A stretch of DNA of 64,000 bases, from positions 310,001 through 374,000 of the forward strand of contig WHVD01000048.1 of assembly GCA_015178975.1 (NCBI GenBank), given 5' to 3'. This document shows positions 10,930-23,368 of this stretch, piece by piece. The notes beneath the pieces are model-generated. The model saw nothing but the letters and a program-made list of their open reading frames with translations, made no database searches and had not been told where the DNA came from. Position 1 is the stretch's first letter. Each line of letters opens with the position of its first letter. Origin of the DNA: Hysterangium stoloniferum (Eukaryota; Basidiomycota; Agaricomycetes; Hysterangiales; Hysterangiaceae). The position numbers were made by a program, and so were the translations under genes.

Positions 10930-12327
10930 AATGACTCTTGCATTTTTGCACATACTGTAGGTAAGACTCTTGTTTTCTTTCTTGGGCATCCTCCTGAGTT
11001 TGATTGAATTTTGACAGATAGTAGATATTGATAAATGTAACATCAATGTAGCATTCACAATGTCACAACAGTCTAACAAATGTGAATATTCAAAACACAC
11101 AAATAAATCCAATATTAGTATAATTATTACACAACTAACTACAATTGCAAACAGGGCATTGTTATGAGAGGTCTGTCTACCAAAGAACACCCATGGCATT
11201 ACCAATACACATTCTATGGGTGACATGTGAGGCACTAATTAATTTGAATCATAAGTTATAAAGCATAACCACTTACCTTTAATGGATTACATGACATCCA
11301 CTGCCACTGCTACACTGCAAGATCAAGATATTCAAATGGCTTTGAAGTAGTGTTTAGTCTGGTAATTTGACATACCTGTTTGAGATGGTATGGCATTCAA
11401 ACTTGATCCCAAATCCTCAGAATCAAGTCTCCTGTGCTTTGCCTTCTTTGATGGAGGTTTTGGGGGTGATGAGGATGTCTTGAAAGCAAAGTTGAAGGTG
11501 AAGACAGGACAACTTATATGTTTTGTGACTCCACAATGTTACTATGGCCAATTGAGACAGCAAGTGTCATGCTTTGTCCAGCTCTAAACTGTAGTGGCAT
11601 GCCTCCCACTCATGGATGTGGTTGGTAATGGGGTATGCACAAATGTCACTGGCAAACAATTTGAATGTAACTTTGGCCACATAATTGGGTGCCTGCTCCA
11701 CTGTACCTTGACACCCACAATACCATAGGTGGTGCAGCAGGTTCAAGCAGGGAGAAGAGAGATAGCAGGGTGTGATCATGAGCTGGGAGGTGGTGGCATA
11801 GCAGTGTGCATTGGACATGCATATTGCAGCCATGATGTGTGTTCATCCATACAACTCTACATTATGCATAATATTCCAAGAAAAAAAAGGATAATGTTCA
11901 GTTTGTGGTATGATGGTACATATATGGCTGGGTGAGACTCACCAGGAAGCCAATACATCCACCCAGCCTCTCTCTCGAACCTAAATCCACATTCAAATCT
12001 AGTTCCACACCTCCCTTGTCATTTCTCTTTCTGCCACGGTCAATATCATCTGCAAAGACTTGCAGATGCCATTCCAAAGTGCAATTATCCAGCATGCCTC
12101 TCCATTCTTTTACTGGAAATGTTTCTACAAATCACAAAAAATCAGCAAGCAAAAGGAAGTGGAGCTGATGGCTGTGTAATTGCAGAAGGTCCTATGATGG
12201 CCAGCCAGGCAGCAGTATTATGCTGAGACTTAAAGGTGGCAGGGTAGTGGGCTGTGGGGCAAAAGGCTGTAGAGATGTGTGGGAGATGGTCCATGATGCT
12301 GCTGGTGGTCTTGGCACTGTTGTGATA
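10930..12327. other. Decayed sequence, no gene assigned
   Basis: Short minus-strand frames around 11480-11830 read protein-like in pieces (for example KLFASDICAYPITNH and HEWEACHYSLELDKA) but are broken by stops. This suggests an old, unrecognised transposon or gene copy. Nothing else was identified. Confidence 0.3.
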
Positions 12328-12661
12328 TGTTAGGATACACACACAGGGCGGGTCTCGTGAGAAACCCGCGGGATATCCGGTAGGACTTGGCTTCAGCTTA
12401 TAGGCTGCACCCTCGCTAGATCGTGTTGTCCAATTTCAGACAGGCGGACGGGAATCCCGGGGAGTCCGGGTGGGGGTTCATGGGTCGTGAGTCGTAGGTC
12501 GTGAGTCGAGAGTCGTGAATCGAGATAGTCGAGAGAGATAGATGCGCCGGAGCCCGTGGGCTCCGACTAGTGCGAGTGGCCTGATAAGAGTAGGGTTTAG
12601 AGAGGAAAATGTATTATATTACTGGGGGGAATATAAGCTAATTTTCTGACTGGATTGTAGG
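12328..12661 (-). mobile_element. LTR family B, truncated copy
   Basis: The inverse of the LTR-B 3' third: it starts (as inverse end) at TGTTAGGATACAC, carries the box at about 12385-12412 and stops at about 12661 inside the LTR. It is notably rich in intact CpG (GGGCGGGTCTCGTGAGAAAC; repeated GTCGTGAGTCG at 12485-12530), unlike neighbouring copies, and is probably young. Confidence 0.75.
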
Positions 12662-12890
12662 AATAAAATTGTTCCAATGAACCCACCTTCTAATTCACCA
12701 GCATGAAATCTGAAGTGATTTTGTTTGACATTTGTGACATTGATGGAGAAGAGAAGTCAGATGTGGAATGTATATAGATGAGAATGATGGAGTGGGTGGA
12801 AGATGATGGACTTGGTGACAGAATAGCTTGGTTGCAGGAATGTGAATGAATCGAACGGTTCCAGGCCAGACAAGTCTGAATCTGAGTCTG

Positions 12891-13702
12891 TGTTACAACC
12901 GGAAATCCCGCCGGACTCTGGGCACTAACATTCAGTATATGCACCCACATCCTACATGCACCAATTATCAGTTTACTGGAATTCCTGCTGGACTCCATAT
13001 GTTAGACCTGTCCACACTCGACATTCATTACTTCATGTATCAGTCACTGGAATACCCACCAGACTCCATCCCTGTCTATATCCGACCTGTCCCACGCATC
13101 AGTCACTGGACCCCGCTCGGAAAACCCATCATCCTTATAACTGAGCCCCATTCCCGTTATAGTCAAATGACCTGTCACGATTTGGACTCCACTCCTGCTC
13201 CATTCCCATTATGGTTTTATGACCTGTCACAATTCAGACTCTGCTCTGTTCTGTCCCATTCCTAACACCAAGTTTGGTGTTTATTTATCTCATTTTATGT
13301 TTGCTAGTTTAGTTTTCATTATTACTGGATTTGGTATGTTATTCATTCCAGTCTATATAGTCTGGCAGATGTGGTACATACAATCCAGTCAGAAAATTAG
13401 CTTAGATTCTCCCCAGTAATCTTAGTATATTTTCCACTCTAAACTCCTCTTTAAATCACATCACTCTTACTAATCAGAGCCCACAGGCTCTGACACATCT
13501 ATCGCTCGACCCCCTGACTTATCTATCTTAACCCCCCAACCTCTCAACCCACGAACCCTGCCCGGACTCCCCAGGATTCCCATCCACCCATTTGAAATTG
13601 GACAAGATGATCTTGCAAGGGCACAGCCTATAAGCTGAAGCCAAGTCCTACTAGCTTTCCCACAGGTTTCTCTGGAAACCCTCCGTGTATGCACCCTTAA
13701 CA
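12891..13702 (+). mobile_element. Solo LTR, family B
   Basis: Begins TGTTACAACCGGAAATCCCG, ends GCACCCTTAACA, 812 bp, with a perfect target duplication GTCTG (12886-12890 and 13703-13707). Box at about 13623-13650. Flanking DNA on both sides is unique within the window. Confidence 0.95.
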
Positions 13703-15229
13703 GTCTGAGACAGTGGATGTCAGTTGATTTTGATGGTGACTAGTAGTTCTGTATAAGGGTCAAGGAGTGGAAGCTCAAATTGGGCAGTGGTGTTCCTTGT
13801 GAAGTGAACAGTTGATGGATCCAGTGTGAAGCAAGAAGGCAATGAGCTGGTAGCAAATAAGGGAAGTCAGGATTGAACAAAAAGTGTAAGGCTGCCACCA
13901 ATTACAGCCTCACTAGCTCTCAATCTGAATGTTGATAGGACTTGAGGATATTTTTCTATGAACAAGGACAACATACACAATAGTGATGGAAAGTAAAAAA
14001 TGACGATAAAAACTTAATATGCATATTTATTCTAATTACCTAAGGAGATGGATGCTAAATATTAAAGGTCCATTGTAGTAGGCCTCACCAAGCTTACATC
14101 TTGTGTAAAGTAGATATTGGTAGGCAACAATAATAGTAAAACATGGGGATGGTACAGTAAGCCACAGAATCAATTTCCAGGTATAGCATCATTGCCATGT
14201 TGACACAGGATGTACAGTACAAGAGTCCATTCCTTCATTTTAGATAACACTCAACCCACCCTCCTTGAATAGTACAAGCTCCAGGATACTCTGATATTAT
14301 TTTACTATTTCCACATTGATTTTCTACACTTTGCCTAATCATTTACCACAGAAGGCATGCATGTTAGTAATAGTTTGGTAGATTGTCATCACACAATGTG
14401 GCAACTGAGCTCTTGAGCACTAGATTTCAGGGCAATGCAGCTTTTCTGTTATTTGAAAAATGACATCTCCATGGATAGCTCCCTCAGATGCATCTGACTT
14501 AAACTGCATCTGGTGGAATTATGCTGATCATGTTCAATTATATCAGCAGTTCCAATGAGGAGACACCCAGTTCAGTGATCCTCTAGGCACTGACCCTGAG
14601 CATTCTTGATTGTGGCAAGTCTATCAGAGTTTGTATCCACAAATTATGCATCCAATCCATTGTTAGGTCATAATTGTTTTCAACTAGTCATATTCATAGT
14701 GCTAAGATTCAAATTCCTATTCTCAAAATATTCTGTATAACTTGTGGAAAATATAATGTTTGTTAAGAATGTTCAAGTTATTGAATATACACATGAATTT
14801 TTATATCCTCTAAAGAACTCTCCAAATATTTCCAGAATTATACAATACAAATCTTTTGGGACAGTCTGAATGTTAGAACATTCATGACATATATAATGCT
14901 CTTGGTCCCTGACTGGTAAAAGATAAAAGTAAATCCCTCACTGGACTTATGTAAAGGGGCCTATATCACATACATATCCTGGCCTTGAAAATATCCCAAA
15001 CACTTTTTACTTTTTACAGTTGGATGTGGAAAATAGTTGAAAGAATTATATTGAATATATAAAATTTCCCACACATTTTCAATAAATTGAACATTCTCAG
15101 GAAATATTTAAATTTTCAACACATTTTACAGGATATTCCAAGATTAAGAATTCAAGCCTTAGTATTGTTATTATTATGTTTCTTGCTGTTAAGATCTATG
15201 CAAGGGGAAAAAGGAGAGGTCCTTTGGAG
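13703..15229. other. AT-rich DNA without recognised genes
   Basis: No reading frame, tandem repeat or element end could be supported between the solo LTR and the next family G copy. Confidence 0.5.
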
Positions 15230-16060
15230 GTCCAAAAAGGCAAGATCATACAAATCAGAGGGTCCAATGTTTAGGATCTAAGGTCAAAGGACAAAGGAGA
15301 AGTTGTCAGGGGGCCAACAAGGCAAATCATACAAGTCAGGAGGTCTGTATAAACATAGTGGAGCTTGGCTTCAACTCATGTGTTGTGCCCTCACATGAAC
15401 TGTTAGGGTGTATTTCAAACAGAGTGGATAGTACAATACTTGACTGAAGAGAACACTTAGCTGAATCAACTGGATGGCCAAAAATGCTAAGAGTTGTATG
15501 GGTAAGAGTCACAGCTGGCTGATGATGTCATTGAAGGGATTAAGAGAAGAGTAAAGGGAATTAAAACTAGAGGAGGATAATCTAAGTCGATATTTGAACT
15601 GAAGAACTATAGTATACATGAATAAGATTTATACTATGATGAGATGGATGACCAGAGGTGATCAAGGAAGCAAAGGGTGAAGTGGATTATCAGAAGTTGG
15701 TGACAAGGCAGGGAGACTAAATGTAATATACTAAACATTATTAAAAGGGGTCTGAGGTGGCAAGTGAGACATGTAAGAGGGAGATGGTGATGGGAGAGCA
15801 AAATGGGATGGAGACAGAATGGAAAACTAAAAAGGTTAACTATTATAGTGAAAAAAGTGTTAGGGGCACTGCAAGTGGTAATACTTAGGGTAGGGGTTCT
15901 GCCAGTGAGTCAATGGTGGGTTTGGGGTCTAAAACAAGTTGTGGGGGTCCAAAATGATGGGATCCTAACATGCCAGAAGATTGCTGGGAGGTTTGCCAGG
16001 GTAAAACCAAGTGCTGAGGTGCCACAAGCAGTGAAACTGAAGTTGGGGCTACCAATGGCA
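15230..16060. repeat. Family G, copy 3, with adjoining block
   Basis: About 15335-15700 matches the family G copies at 2060-2580 and 7265-7620 (box at about 15358-15385). About 15880-16010 matches the AAAACAAGTTGTGGGGGTCC block type also seen near 2700, 7800 and 55010. Confidence 0.5.
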
Positions 16061-16112
16061 GGGTGTTACAACCTGTGCTCGGAATCCCATAGGACCTCCA
16101 AGTCACCTGACA

Positions 16113-16276
16113 TTGCCCCACATTGTACAATTCAACAACCTAGCCACATGTTGTGACTGGGATGACCCTGCCCTCCATTACCAGTTCTACTCTGGACTTC
16201 TGTATCATCTCAAAGATGAAGTATCTAAAGGTGAAACTGGAAAGCCAAAGACATTGGCACTCTTAAGGCTCAAAAT
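16113..16276 (+). pseudogene. Ty3/gypsy Gag fragment
   Basis: The reading includes FNNLATCCDWDDPAL, QFYSGLLYHLKDEVSK and LALLRLKMHR. It follows the usual Gag capsid pattern: Trp followed by an acidic pair, then F-x-x-G-L-x-x-x-x-K-D-E and a leucine-rich end. Gag packages the element RNA. Only about 55 residues remain, with no zinc knuckle, protease or LTR next to it. It belongs to a different gypsy lineage from the two elements further right. Confidence 0.65.
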
Positions 16277-16279
16277 GCA

Positions 16280-17300
16280 TAGGGGGTGTGTTCGTAGTAA
16301 TAGTAGGAAAAGTATACTGTTTGACATTGAACTGAGGTAATCTGTTACATCAGTAAAACCCCAGATGACTACATGTGTCAATAGATTGTGATATACCACA
16401 AATACTAGACAGAATTAAGATATATTGTGTTATTAAAAATATATGTGTACCAGAAGCAGCCATGATCCTGTATTTGTGGTAACTGTGATGGTTTCAATGG
16501 GGTTCATGGTTAGTCGCTGACATGCATCACTATCCACCCATGCACCAGACCTGTGATTATTAACTATGATGTGGACAATGGTGGCTGTCTTCTTGGTCCT
16601 CATTTTCAACACTATGATGGTAATGCCTGTTGGAAACCACTAAGCCAATGGTGGCTTAGTGGTTTCCAACATAAAGTAAACTCCAATACTCCGAAGACCC
16701 CACAAGGTCATGGGTTCAATCCCCACCCATACCATGTTGGAAACCACTAAGCCACCATTGGCTTAGTGGTTTCCAACATAAAGTAAACTCTGATACTCCA
16801 AAGACCCCACAAGGTCATGAGTTCAATCCCTGCCCATACCAATAGTTTCAAGCCCCAAAAATAAGTGGCAAAAATAACTTATAAGTGGCATTAAGAGGGA
16901 TAAAAATTACTTAATATCTATTGTTGGCCCACACAATGTTGGCTACCGGCCTTAAAAAAAGTCATAGGGGAGTTACTACTGAAGGTTGGAGTTTACTTTA
17001 TGTTGGAAACCACTAAGCCACTGTTGGCTTAGTGGTTTCCAACAATGCCCAGTAGGCTGGTGCCATAAAATTATCTTAGAGGCCATCTCATGTCAAATGT
17101 AAAAACAACTGTGAAGGGGACCACATAAGTGCCTTTACCCAGATCAAGTTTTGATTTTTCTTTGCTAAACAGTTCGGGAAAAAATGGACAGGGTTCCAAT
17201 TTAAACTCATTAAGGCGACAATTTAACACAAAGTAGAAATTACAATCACTGCTTTGTACATTGATGCCAGACACAAAACAATACACCTAAAAATGCCTTA
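16280..17300. repeat. Unnamed interspersed repeat, copy 1 (interrupted)
   Basis: This is an inverted match to 23715-24310. Landmarks shared are ACAATGGTGGCTGTCTTCTT (16574-16593) and, on the other side of the insertion, GACCACATAAGTGCCTTTAC. The part 17071-17286 stays open on the minus strand, as does its counterpart on plus at 23730-23945, and the peptides agree (CNFYFVLNCRLNEFKLEPCP). That suggests former coding sequence of unknown type. The copy contains the 417-bp insertion at 16628-17044. Confidence 0.7.
16628..17044. mobile_element. 417-bp palindromic, tRNA-like mobile element
   Basis: It is flanked by ATGCC on both sides (16623-16627, 17045-17049). The paralogous repeat at about 23966-23973 has the uninterrupted site, so the insertion is proven within the window. 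Three near-perfect 44-bp palindromes (16628-16671, 16735-16778, 17001-17044) start TGTTGGAAACCACTAAGCC and end with the inverse. After the first two comes a ~63-bp tRNA-like tail with a GACC...GGTC variable-arm-like stem and GGTTCAATCC or AGTTCAATCC, a B-box-like T-arm. The second half of each palindrome reads TGGCTTAGTGG, matching the tRNA A-box. It could be a tRNA-derived SINE, a miniature LTR-like element (TG...CA ends, 5-bp duplication) or a fold-back element. Confidence 0.75.
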
Positions 17301-17504
17301 GGGTACTATGAAAATAGAATCTGTCTGTCTACGCATTACGCTCACGTATTCGTTTAAAACACAAGATAGATGCAAGATTTAATTCCTTCTCAGAGTTTTA
17401 TGAATATAAACGCCATAATTATACAAAAAGGCCATCCAACACATATGGTTTCCTGAACAAATCCTCGAACACATTCTTATAAGGATCTCAATCCTCAACC
17501 CGGA

Positions 17505-19185
17505 TCATGTAGCTGATTGCCCCAAAACCGTGTTATTTCCATGTCTGCCTTCTTCATGGTCTAGCGCCCATGGAAACTCCTCAAGATTGACAATAGGATG
17601 TGAGTCGTTGTTTTCAGCCTCGCTAACTGATTGACGTAACAATTGTCCGGAGACCATCATAGCTTGACTGGCGAAAAGCGCCTCATCTTCCGGATCTCCA
17701 AGCTCATCGATTATTGCATTCGAGAAGTTCCGCACTGTGGCCTTGTATAAGGAACAAGGTGTCAGGTCCCGTGTTCGCGGTGTGCCATTTCGGTGGGCAT
17801 GCCATTCACGAAGATTAAGGAAGAACCGCAAAACTAGTAGAATTGAGATACTGGACACGAAGGTGAATCTGCGAGATATTGCCAGGTAATAAAATATACA
17901 TACGGGCTCTCAATCTCTGCCGTCAAACCAAAAAGATCAGGCTTTGAAATTTAGGATTCATCCACAATGAAGAACAATTGATAGTCTTACTCGAACCAGC
18001 TTTCATTATGAGGCTGGATATCAATCCAGAAATTTCCACGGTTACCATAGGGAACTCACATTGTCAGTTATGATTATTTGAAGTACGCAAAAAAGTATTA
18101 TACTGCATCATTGTTAAGTCTCAAGGGAGTGAATGGTGGACAAAATTTCGCACAAAAAGCGAAGGACACCTAGTACATCCAGCGTCTGATCGTTGACTAT
18201 TTCAAGAAAAGTGGTATTCTCACCTTGCTTGAAGATGAGGTACCCAAGCGATTTGTTGCTGGCCATCTCAGCGAATGACCACCTCCATTTTACGATAGTC
18301 CACATATGATACACAGTTACTGCGAATATCGCTCCGTCGTACAATAATGTGGATCCATTGGTAATACCCATCACTGTTTTGTGAGGCGGTCAGGGTGCTG
18401 CAAGTGTGTGGGCGGCTTTGACAGAACTACTTCTTTTTTGCAGAGCTTAGAAGTTCAAAGAAGGAAGAATAGTCAAGCGAGACATACATTTTTGTGTTGG
18501 GAAGGTCGAATCACAATTTCCGAGAAATGCGGTGATCTGGGAGAAGATTAGCTCGTGCATTTGGAAACATTCAGCCTCGTACCCCGTTCAATACACAACG
18601 AGAGAGAAATAAAATCACCAAACATGAGAACAGATACCGCCGTGCAGGCATGATGGCATAGATACGAGCCAGCAAAATTCCTGTTCTGATTCATGATCAT
18701 CTTCTTATTATAACTCGTTTCGTACCTGAAAATGAAAACCCCCTGATGACTGCTGTAGAAGACATAACCTTCCATAATACGGAACAGCTATTAAGAGAAA
18801 CCAATCAGATCAATTCCTTGTCTCACAGTAGTCAAGAGGGATTCAGTACTGAAGGGAAAGCTGTGAGGATGTAGGAGAGTATGTACCCAAGCAGGGAATG
18901 CATACCTTTTGCCGCGATCCTCTGCGGGCCAAGACGAGGTAGAGAATTTGATACAAAAGCAAAGACAGTCGAGCCGCTACATATAGAAAGTTCACAGCTC
19001 CCAATCTTCTTGTCCAAATGTACTGCACTTCCTGAGGAAATGTCAGGATTGTGTCATAAAACGTAATTGCTAGACAGAATATCAATATATATGTGCGGAA
19101 TTGAAAAGATATGTGTACTTGAACCAGTGGTGATCCAGTAGTTATAGAGCTGGCTAAGAACTGTCGTAAATGTCAACGAAGACAT
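17505..19185 (-). CDS. DUF6533-type multi-pass membrane protein (possibly decayed)
   Basis: This is a spliced minus-strand gene. I place the start at 19185 (MSSLTFTTVL...), exon 1 19125-19185, then an intron of about 55 bp. Exon 2 from 19069 reads ITFYDTILTFPQEVQYIW, the hallmark N-terminal motif of the basidiomycete DUF6533 family, followed by a hydrophobic helix (LLLYQILYLVLARR). Later pieces at 18770-18550 and 18374-18150 (STLLYDGAIFAVTVYHMW, a late transmembrane segment), and 17858-17505 (SISILLVLRFFLNLREW), match the family's order. The end is a hydrophilic tail of about 90 residues. Function is unknown; members are predicted to have about seven helices. Middle exon borders are uncertain, so I cannot exclude pseudogene status. 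Confidence 0.6.
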
Positions 19186-19199
19186 CTCTCCAACCACGC

Positions 19200-20540
19200 T
19201 TACTTGTCACTTTTTGTTTGAATGAAGGAAGCGATATGAGCAGAAGTGTATGACATAGTGACTGAGCAGAGAGGAAGTAATCTACAATTTCTATCACGAT
19301 TGGGGATAGATTATAAGGATGGATCTCGGAACACCTATAGCATCACCGCTTATCGCTGAGAGCCAACATCACGTCCCTGAATCAGCACAAAAGTTACTAA
19401 TTGCCATGGAGACAAAGGTGTTATCATCTCAGTTCTTATCTTCAATACCATGAAGTGCGTAATGCACGATGGCTGTGCCGGACAATTTTCCTGGAAATCA
19501 TAAAGTTTAACGTCAAATATGTGGACAATAAGTTTCACCCATGTACATTGGAGCCATATACTTGAGATATGGAGTGCTGTATTGTTGCATTAACCCGAGA
19601 TTTCGTTAAGGTCCTAACGACATAAATTGTAATGGTATTTTCTGATCAGTTGGGTAGCTACGGATGAAGGCTAGGAAATGACGAAGGCCCGGCCAACGAC
19701 CTTTTCCCTCCTGCGCCGCCCCCGTCACTCGCAACCGCCCTCTATCTGCCGCACGTGTGCGCTCCTTCTCTGTTCCGTCCCGTCAACAAGCGGACGGAGA
19801 CTGAACAAGGGAACGCCCCCTATCATCTTTACAATAAGTAAAGAATCATGATGGGCGCTCGTTGTACTTATTCAATATCATAATTCAAATATGACGCGTT
19901 AAATTGGAGAAGTATTCATTCTAAGACTTTTGACTTGCATCAATCAATTTTTCTGGTCTAACACTCAGTACTCAACGCAAGAAGCAGTATGATTTCTGCT
20001 TACCTTTTTGTTCAATTATTCCCAGAGTTAAAATTGAAACGGCGCCTATTCTTCAATTAAACTTTACATAAGGGGTTTGGGGACGACAAAAATTCAATGG
20101 GTCGGCGCTAATGAGGATTCTACTTCTTTAGTCAGTGTGTGAAAAACCGTCTCGTACAATTACGCCGTATCACTGTGGGCTCACGTTGTTATTGCCTTTT
20201 AATTATTGTGCCCCAGTGAAACAGAAAGAAAGAAACAACTCCAAGATGGCTTCCAGGAGAATTGTCCCGCACTGGCCCATCGAGCATTACAATCTTCGCA
20301 TTGAGCGGGGTAACCAAGATGACAACCTCCCTTACCGCATGGCAATCACTAACCCTTGTTATTATATTGTAGTACTACTAGTATCTGCAGATTTGGTTGA
20401 TATTTCAACCACGTAAATTGCATTGGTATGATCCGAGCTTTTCTGCACTTGTTATGACACATTCATCCCATGGACATGAATAGTTCTAGTATTGGGTAAA
20501 TGGTGCAGTTCAAATCATTCCAAAAAAGCATGCGATGGAG
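19200..20540. other. Intergenic, no gene recognised
   Basis: Base composition is more even and CpG is present (for example 19680-19810). No frame longer than about 95 codons and no recognised motif was found. Confidence 0.4.
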
Positions 20541-20559
20541 TGAGTCCGGGTCTTTCTCC

Positions 20560-20880
20560 TTAAAGAAAAATATTGAGATATCGTAAGTTTCCATGTTGCT
20601 GCCAGTCGAGTGCCGGCCCCCAAATCTCGTGACGAGGAGGCAAACCCTGTGAATACTTAAATCAGGGGGTGGAGAAAACGGAAGCGGCCTCACCGGTCTC
20701 ACTAGTGAGAGACAATTACACCACCTAGCAGGACGCAAAACCACGTCCTGGTGGTTCGGATGAAGGCGGTAAAACGACGAAGCCAGCCCGTCATTGACGG
20801 GCATGCTCCAACAGTAACTTGCATGAGTGTCAAGTATATGAAATCTCAAAGAATATTTAAAGCTTCGAAGCAGCGGGCAT
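20560..20880. repeat. Diverged duplicated fragment, copy 1
   Basis: It aligns with 22290-22520 across several blocks: GAGGCAAACCCTGTGAA against GAGGTAAAGCCTGTGAA, CACTAGTGAGAG in both, and GTGGTTCGGATGAAGGCGG against GTGGTTCGGCTGGAGGCGG. Both could derive from one host gene duplicated long ago. Short minus-strand frames cover it, but I recognise no protein family. Confidence 0.5.
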
Positions 20881-21774
20881 GTTGTATTAATGAATCTAGA
20901 GATACCGCAGATCGCGGTGCACCGCCCTCTGTAGGGAGCTGTTGTAGTAGTGACCAATGGCTTCGTTTAATATACGAAACAACCAATATCACCAAAGTAT
21001 GAAAATGCTGCAGCAGATAGTACGAGGCTTCGACCTATCAAGGCCTAAATTTTGAATGCCACACAGCTGACGACGTGGGAAGCAATTAATTGCGCTTGCT
21101 TGGCGTTTTCTGGGGGAAGAAAGTATGTATACGTAGTTCTTCTGCTTCGGAAAATTTCGAGGACTCACCCGAGGTCAACTCGTCTAAATGAGGGTCATCA
21201 CCTGTTTTGGTCTGGAAAGTGCCGGTCAAAATATGAGATTATTATCAGTGATGCGACTTCCATGGCAAGTCAGGCTTGTGCCGATGGGAAGTAATCACTC
21301 CAAATGGCTAAATTAATATTCGGAAGATGATTCTTGAATCGAGTGATGTTCCATTCAGTGATCGTTGGTAATGCTGGCACGATGTCGTGAATAGCTAAGT
21401 ATATGGGGGAACCCATGATCCCTTGCGCACTGCCATTGCACGCATCAATACTGATAGTGACGAGAATAATTGACCGCGCCTATCACGCAAATTTAATTGA
21501 AATTCTTTAGTTTGGGATAATAATAATATGTAACTCAAGCTTTGGGGTTAGGGATTACCCGCTAAATTTATTGCTATGAAGAAACTGCTGCTGCGGCCGC
21601 CGTGCAACGGCCGCCAATCTCTCTGCCATACCGCTGCATATTGTGCGTTTTACGGGGCATTCGGAAGCCAATTCAAATAGGCTTGCTTCGAGGGTTAGTG
21701 AAGGGTATGCAGAAGTGTGTTTTGTTTAGGGGACGGTGAGTGAAATGATCACATCAACCAGGATTATGCCAATC

Positions 21775-22150
21775 CTAGATGAAAATGTAACTGACTATAC
21801 GATTCGGATGAACGAAAGGGTAAAACCGGTTCAGACCCTTCCAATCAGCCATTCCGACCATATGGGGAGCCTTACGGACGTCCGCTTTCTTGAACATACC
21901 ACGCTTATCGCCGCGCAACGCACGCGCCATGTACCAATCCCCGTCCTGCTCCTCTACTCGTGGTGCAAACACACGCTCGCGACCTCTTCTGAATTAGTAT
22001 TGTGCCCTTTAGCGCGTTCTTCATCAAGCATTACGCGGAGAAGGAATAGTTCGGCTTGGCAGGTGTGGAGTTGGGCAGCAGAAGCGGACCGGATTTGTTC
22101 CAGTATGTGTTTTTGGTGGGTCCCCCAGCTTATGTGCAAGCCAACCTAAA
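21775..22150 (-). pseudogene. Unrecognised gene relic with coiled-coil-like segment, copy 1
   Basis: Two minus-strand frames overlap and join: one reads QAELFLLRVMLDEERAKG (heptad-like, charged), and the next VEEQDGDWYMARALRGDKRG. The counterpart at 23080-23290 preserves AELFLLRAKLDEERAKGHN. The sequence looks like a former host protein, but no family is recognised. Confidence 0.4.
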
Positions 22151-22289
22151 GCAGCCATCCCAAAAAAGATGCGACGCATATATAGATAATTCCAAATCTT
22201 TCTCCTCGGAGAGAAGTATAGAGATGCTGTAAATATTTTCGGTGCGGCTAGTTAAGGGTACCCCGCGCTTGCCACAAATCCCGTTAGGG

Positions 22290-22520
22290 GGAGGTAAAGC
22301 CTGTGAACATCACATCTGGGGAGGAGCAAACAAAAACCGCCGCACCGGTATCACTAGTGAGAGGTAACCTATTACCACTGAGAAGGAAGAAGAAAGCGCC
22401 CTTGTGGTTCGGCTGGAGGCGGGCAAATGACAAAGTTGGCCTTTCGTCGACGGGTAGGCTCCGACCCTGAGCATGAGTGTAGAATGGAGTTCTGAGTCGC
22501 TGAACGCCGGCGGTACGTCA
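22290..22520. repeat. Diverged duplicated fragment, copy 2
   Basis: Pairs with 20560-20880. Together with the coiled-coil relics (21775-22150 and 23080-23290) the order fragment-relic-fragment-relic suggests an old tandem duplication of about 1.5 kb. Confidence 0.5.
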
Positions 22521-23079
22521 AGTCGGCGGAAATGGATTGAATGGATCAAGAAGTGCGAGGGGCTAGTAAAAGGGTTGAAGTAATATTGTTTGAAGACTCT
22601 GACTGGGAAGTCAACCAAACGACATGTGAAGAAAGGTGGCAGCGTTGACAATGCGTTGATAAGGGTCGGACTACTAATAGGAGGTTTTAAGCAAAGTTGG
22701 TGAGATACGGATTGTTATCACTCCTCCCACGGGAGTGTGTCGTTGGGAGGCGAGAATGGAAAACTCGTATGCTAGTGGTGCCCGTGAATTAGAATTTGTC
22801 TGGAAGAGAAGGAGCTGGAGAGGTAGTTCACCGATAGAAACGTTCCACTGGCAGAGAACGCTATGCGTGATTCACCGCTTATTTTCGACTTCCTTGGGTT
22901 GTGACAAAGAATATACGATAAAATGGGCAGCCCCAAATAAACGCGGGGGGTACCCACATTAATAAAGAGCCAGGTTGGTGCATGATGGACTAGGACCGCT
23001 ACTGTAGTATTAATGGCCGTTGGTGAAGATTGACATCCGAATGATAGAGCGGATAGTATAAGGCTTCGGCATCGTGTTC

Positions 23080-23290
23080 CTCTACCCCTGGTACAAACAC
23101 GCTCTTAATCTCTTCTGACTTAGTATTATGCCCTTTGGCGCGTTCTTCATCGAGCTTTGCGCGGAGAAGGAATAGTTCGGCTGGAAGGGCGTGGAATTAA
23201 GTAACAGGAGCGGACAGGCTTTGTTCGAGTATACGTTTCAAGTCAGTCCGCCGGCTTATGTGCAAACCCACCTAAAGCAACGGGGAGCCG
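23080..23290 (-). pseudogene. Unrecognised gene relic with coiled-coil-like segment, copy 2
   Basis: The minus reading keeps AELFLLRAKLDEERAKGHN and an adjoining acidic stretch but has a stop in the region matching the first copy. Confidence 0.4.
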
Positions 23291-23368
23291 AAAATGTACT
23301 GTTGATACATCAATGAGAATGAGAAGGAAGAACTTCAGCTACTTGTCGACTTCACCGTCATCAAAAGT

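Noticed and set aside
12661..12890. Possible Tc1 end (AAAATTGTTCCAATGA) after the truncated LTR-B
   Set aside because: Only about 15 bases resemble the MITE terminal motif and there is no partner end or TA-flanked border.
16628..16870. Functional tRNA genes
   Set aside because: A-box, B-box and variable-arm-like parts are present, but the 5' acceptor strand that should pair with CCCATACC is missing and replaced by palindrome sequence.
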